Positions 63,519 to 64,000 of a stretch of DNA of 64,000 nt are shown piece after piece (position 1 is the stretch's first letter; every line of letters starts with the position of its first letter). The DNA is from Bacteroidales bacterium (GTDB lineage: Bacteria; Bacteroidota; Bacteroidia; Bacteroidales; UBA3824). The notes under the pieces were generated by a model that was given only the letters and a program-made list of their open reading frames with translations, ran no database searches and was not told the origin of the DNA. The stretch is from positions 1 to 64,000 of the forward strand of contig JAFPZK010000038.1 of the NCBI GenBank assembly GCA_017417315.1, given 5' to 3'. Position numbers and translations under genes: made by a program.

Positions 63519-64000
63519 ATGAACAAATTAATCGTTACGCTTTTTTTGGCTTTTTTTGTAGTTGCGGCTAACGCGCAAAAAAAAACAGCCGCCGACATCT
63601 TGAAAGAACATAAAGTCAACACGGCTTTTGAACCCGGCGAGGAACTCATTTACGACTTGAAATACGGAATTATAAAAGCCGGTGAATTTTCCATTTCCGT
63701 AAAACTCGTGCCTGTCGGTTATGACTATTATTTTTATGTCATTGCAAAATGTTACACTACCGGTGTGGCGGCAAAACTCGCCAAAATTTATGACATTTAC
63801 GAAAGTTATTTTGACATTGTAACGGGTTTGCCTCTGAAAGCCGTCAGAAATGTTACTGAAAATAATTATAAAAGGTATAACGAAGATTTGTTTTTTCAGG
63901 ATTCGAGCGTGGTTTATTCTATGAAAAGCGGTCGTCATCAACTGCCTGAAAATACGCTTGATATAATTTCGGCGTTTTATTTTTCGCGGAAGTTTATCTT
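63519..64000 (+). CDS. DUF3108-family exported protein, 3' part missing
   Basis: The frame begins at ATG 63519 and is open for 160 codons to the window end. A signal peptide (MNKLIVTLFLAFFVVAANAQ) is followed by FEPGEELIYDLKYGIIKAGE near residue 37, the start of the DUF3108 domain, then alternating strands (YDYYFYVIAKCYTTG near residue 68). DUF3108 proteins are exported beta-strand proteins of unknown role, common in Bacteroidota. A perfect promoter precedes it. Confidence 0.85.
   Translation, partial: MNKLIVTLFLAFFVVAANAQKKTAADILKEHKVNTAFEPGEELIYDLKYGIIKAGEFSISVKLVPVGYDYYFYVIAKCYTTGVAAKLAKIYDIYESYFDIVTGLPLKAVRNVTENNYKRYNEDLFFQDSSVVYSMKSGRHQLPENTLDIISAFYFSRKFI

Overview
This AT-rich 64 kb window comes from a member of the Bacteroidota, most likely Bacteroidales. 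Evidence for this: promoters upstream of many genes match the phylum's own consensus (TTTG, 19-21 nt, TAnnTTTG). The window also holds a type IX secretion (T9SS) cargo tail, a PorE-like OmpA protein, a eukaryote-like GT3 glycogen synthase, an alpha-2-macroglobulin of the Bacteroidota type, an rSAM/lipoprotein pair and YDG/MBG repeat domains. No rRNA, tRNA, CRISPR array, IS element or prophage was recognised.

Layout. 1-9.4 kb: an edge-truncated AAA-ATPase-like gene, housekeeping genes (ruvX, def, a Bax-inhibitor-like protein, corA), a secreted DnaJ-type zinc-finger protein, a compact 6S-like RNA candidate, a YafQ-type toxin-antitoxin pair, an ABC-F ATPase, an apparently frameshifted kinase-like gene and a DMT transporter. 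9.4-16.4 kb: two AT-rich surface lipoproteins, a small barrel protein, a hybrid histidine kinase and a Na/Pi cotransporter. 16.6-21 kb: glycogen synthase, an Rpn-family nuclease and hipBA with a strong promoter and a 20-bp inverted repeat. 21-34.7 kb: an OmpA-type barrel protein and, just upstream, a gene of about 12 kb for a surface protein of roughly 4,000 residues. That gene's signal peptide is split from its ATG by a run of nine G on the coding strand. 34.8-40 kb: WbqC and GT-C type glycoconjugate genes, then an ftsE / radical SAM / small lipoprotein / helical-repeat operon and a REP-like element. 40-47 kb: a Ca/Na antiporter, a PorE-like protein, an orphan toxin with an overlapping membrane protein (possible immunity protein), an XRE regulator and an AAA_14/DUF4143 ATPase. 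47-54 kb: AsmA, gyrB and a three-gene unit joining a TIR-like membrane protein to two related lipoproteins. 54-64 kb: alpha-2-macroglobulin, a second Rpn protein, mdh, ornithine carbamoyltransferase and a DUF3108 protein cut by the window end.

How they fit together. Cell-envelope and surface functions dominate. The giant repeat protein carries a T9SS sorting domain, and a PorE-like protein that could belong to that machinery lies about 6.4 kb from the giant gene's ATG. The OmpA protein encoded 8 bp after the giant gene could anchor it to peptidoglycan. The observations most worth following are: (1) the poly-G tract, which looks like a phase-variation switch for the giant protein; (2) the 6S-like RNA, whose bubble strand is nearly the reverse complement of its own promoter; (3) the TIR-membrane-lipoprotein triad; (4) the ftsE-rSAM-lipoprotein operon. 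Starts were moved downstream of the longest open frame wherever a signal peptide, promoter, ribosome-binding site or family N-terminus favoured it.
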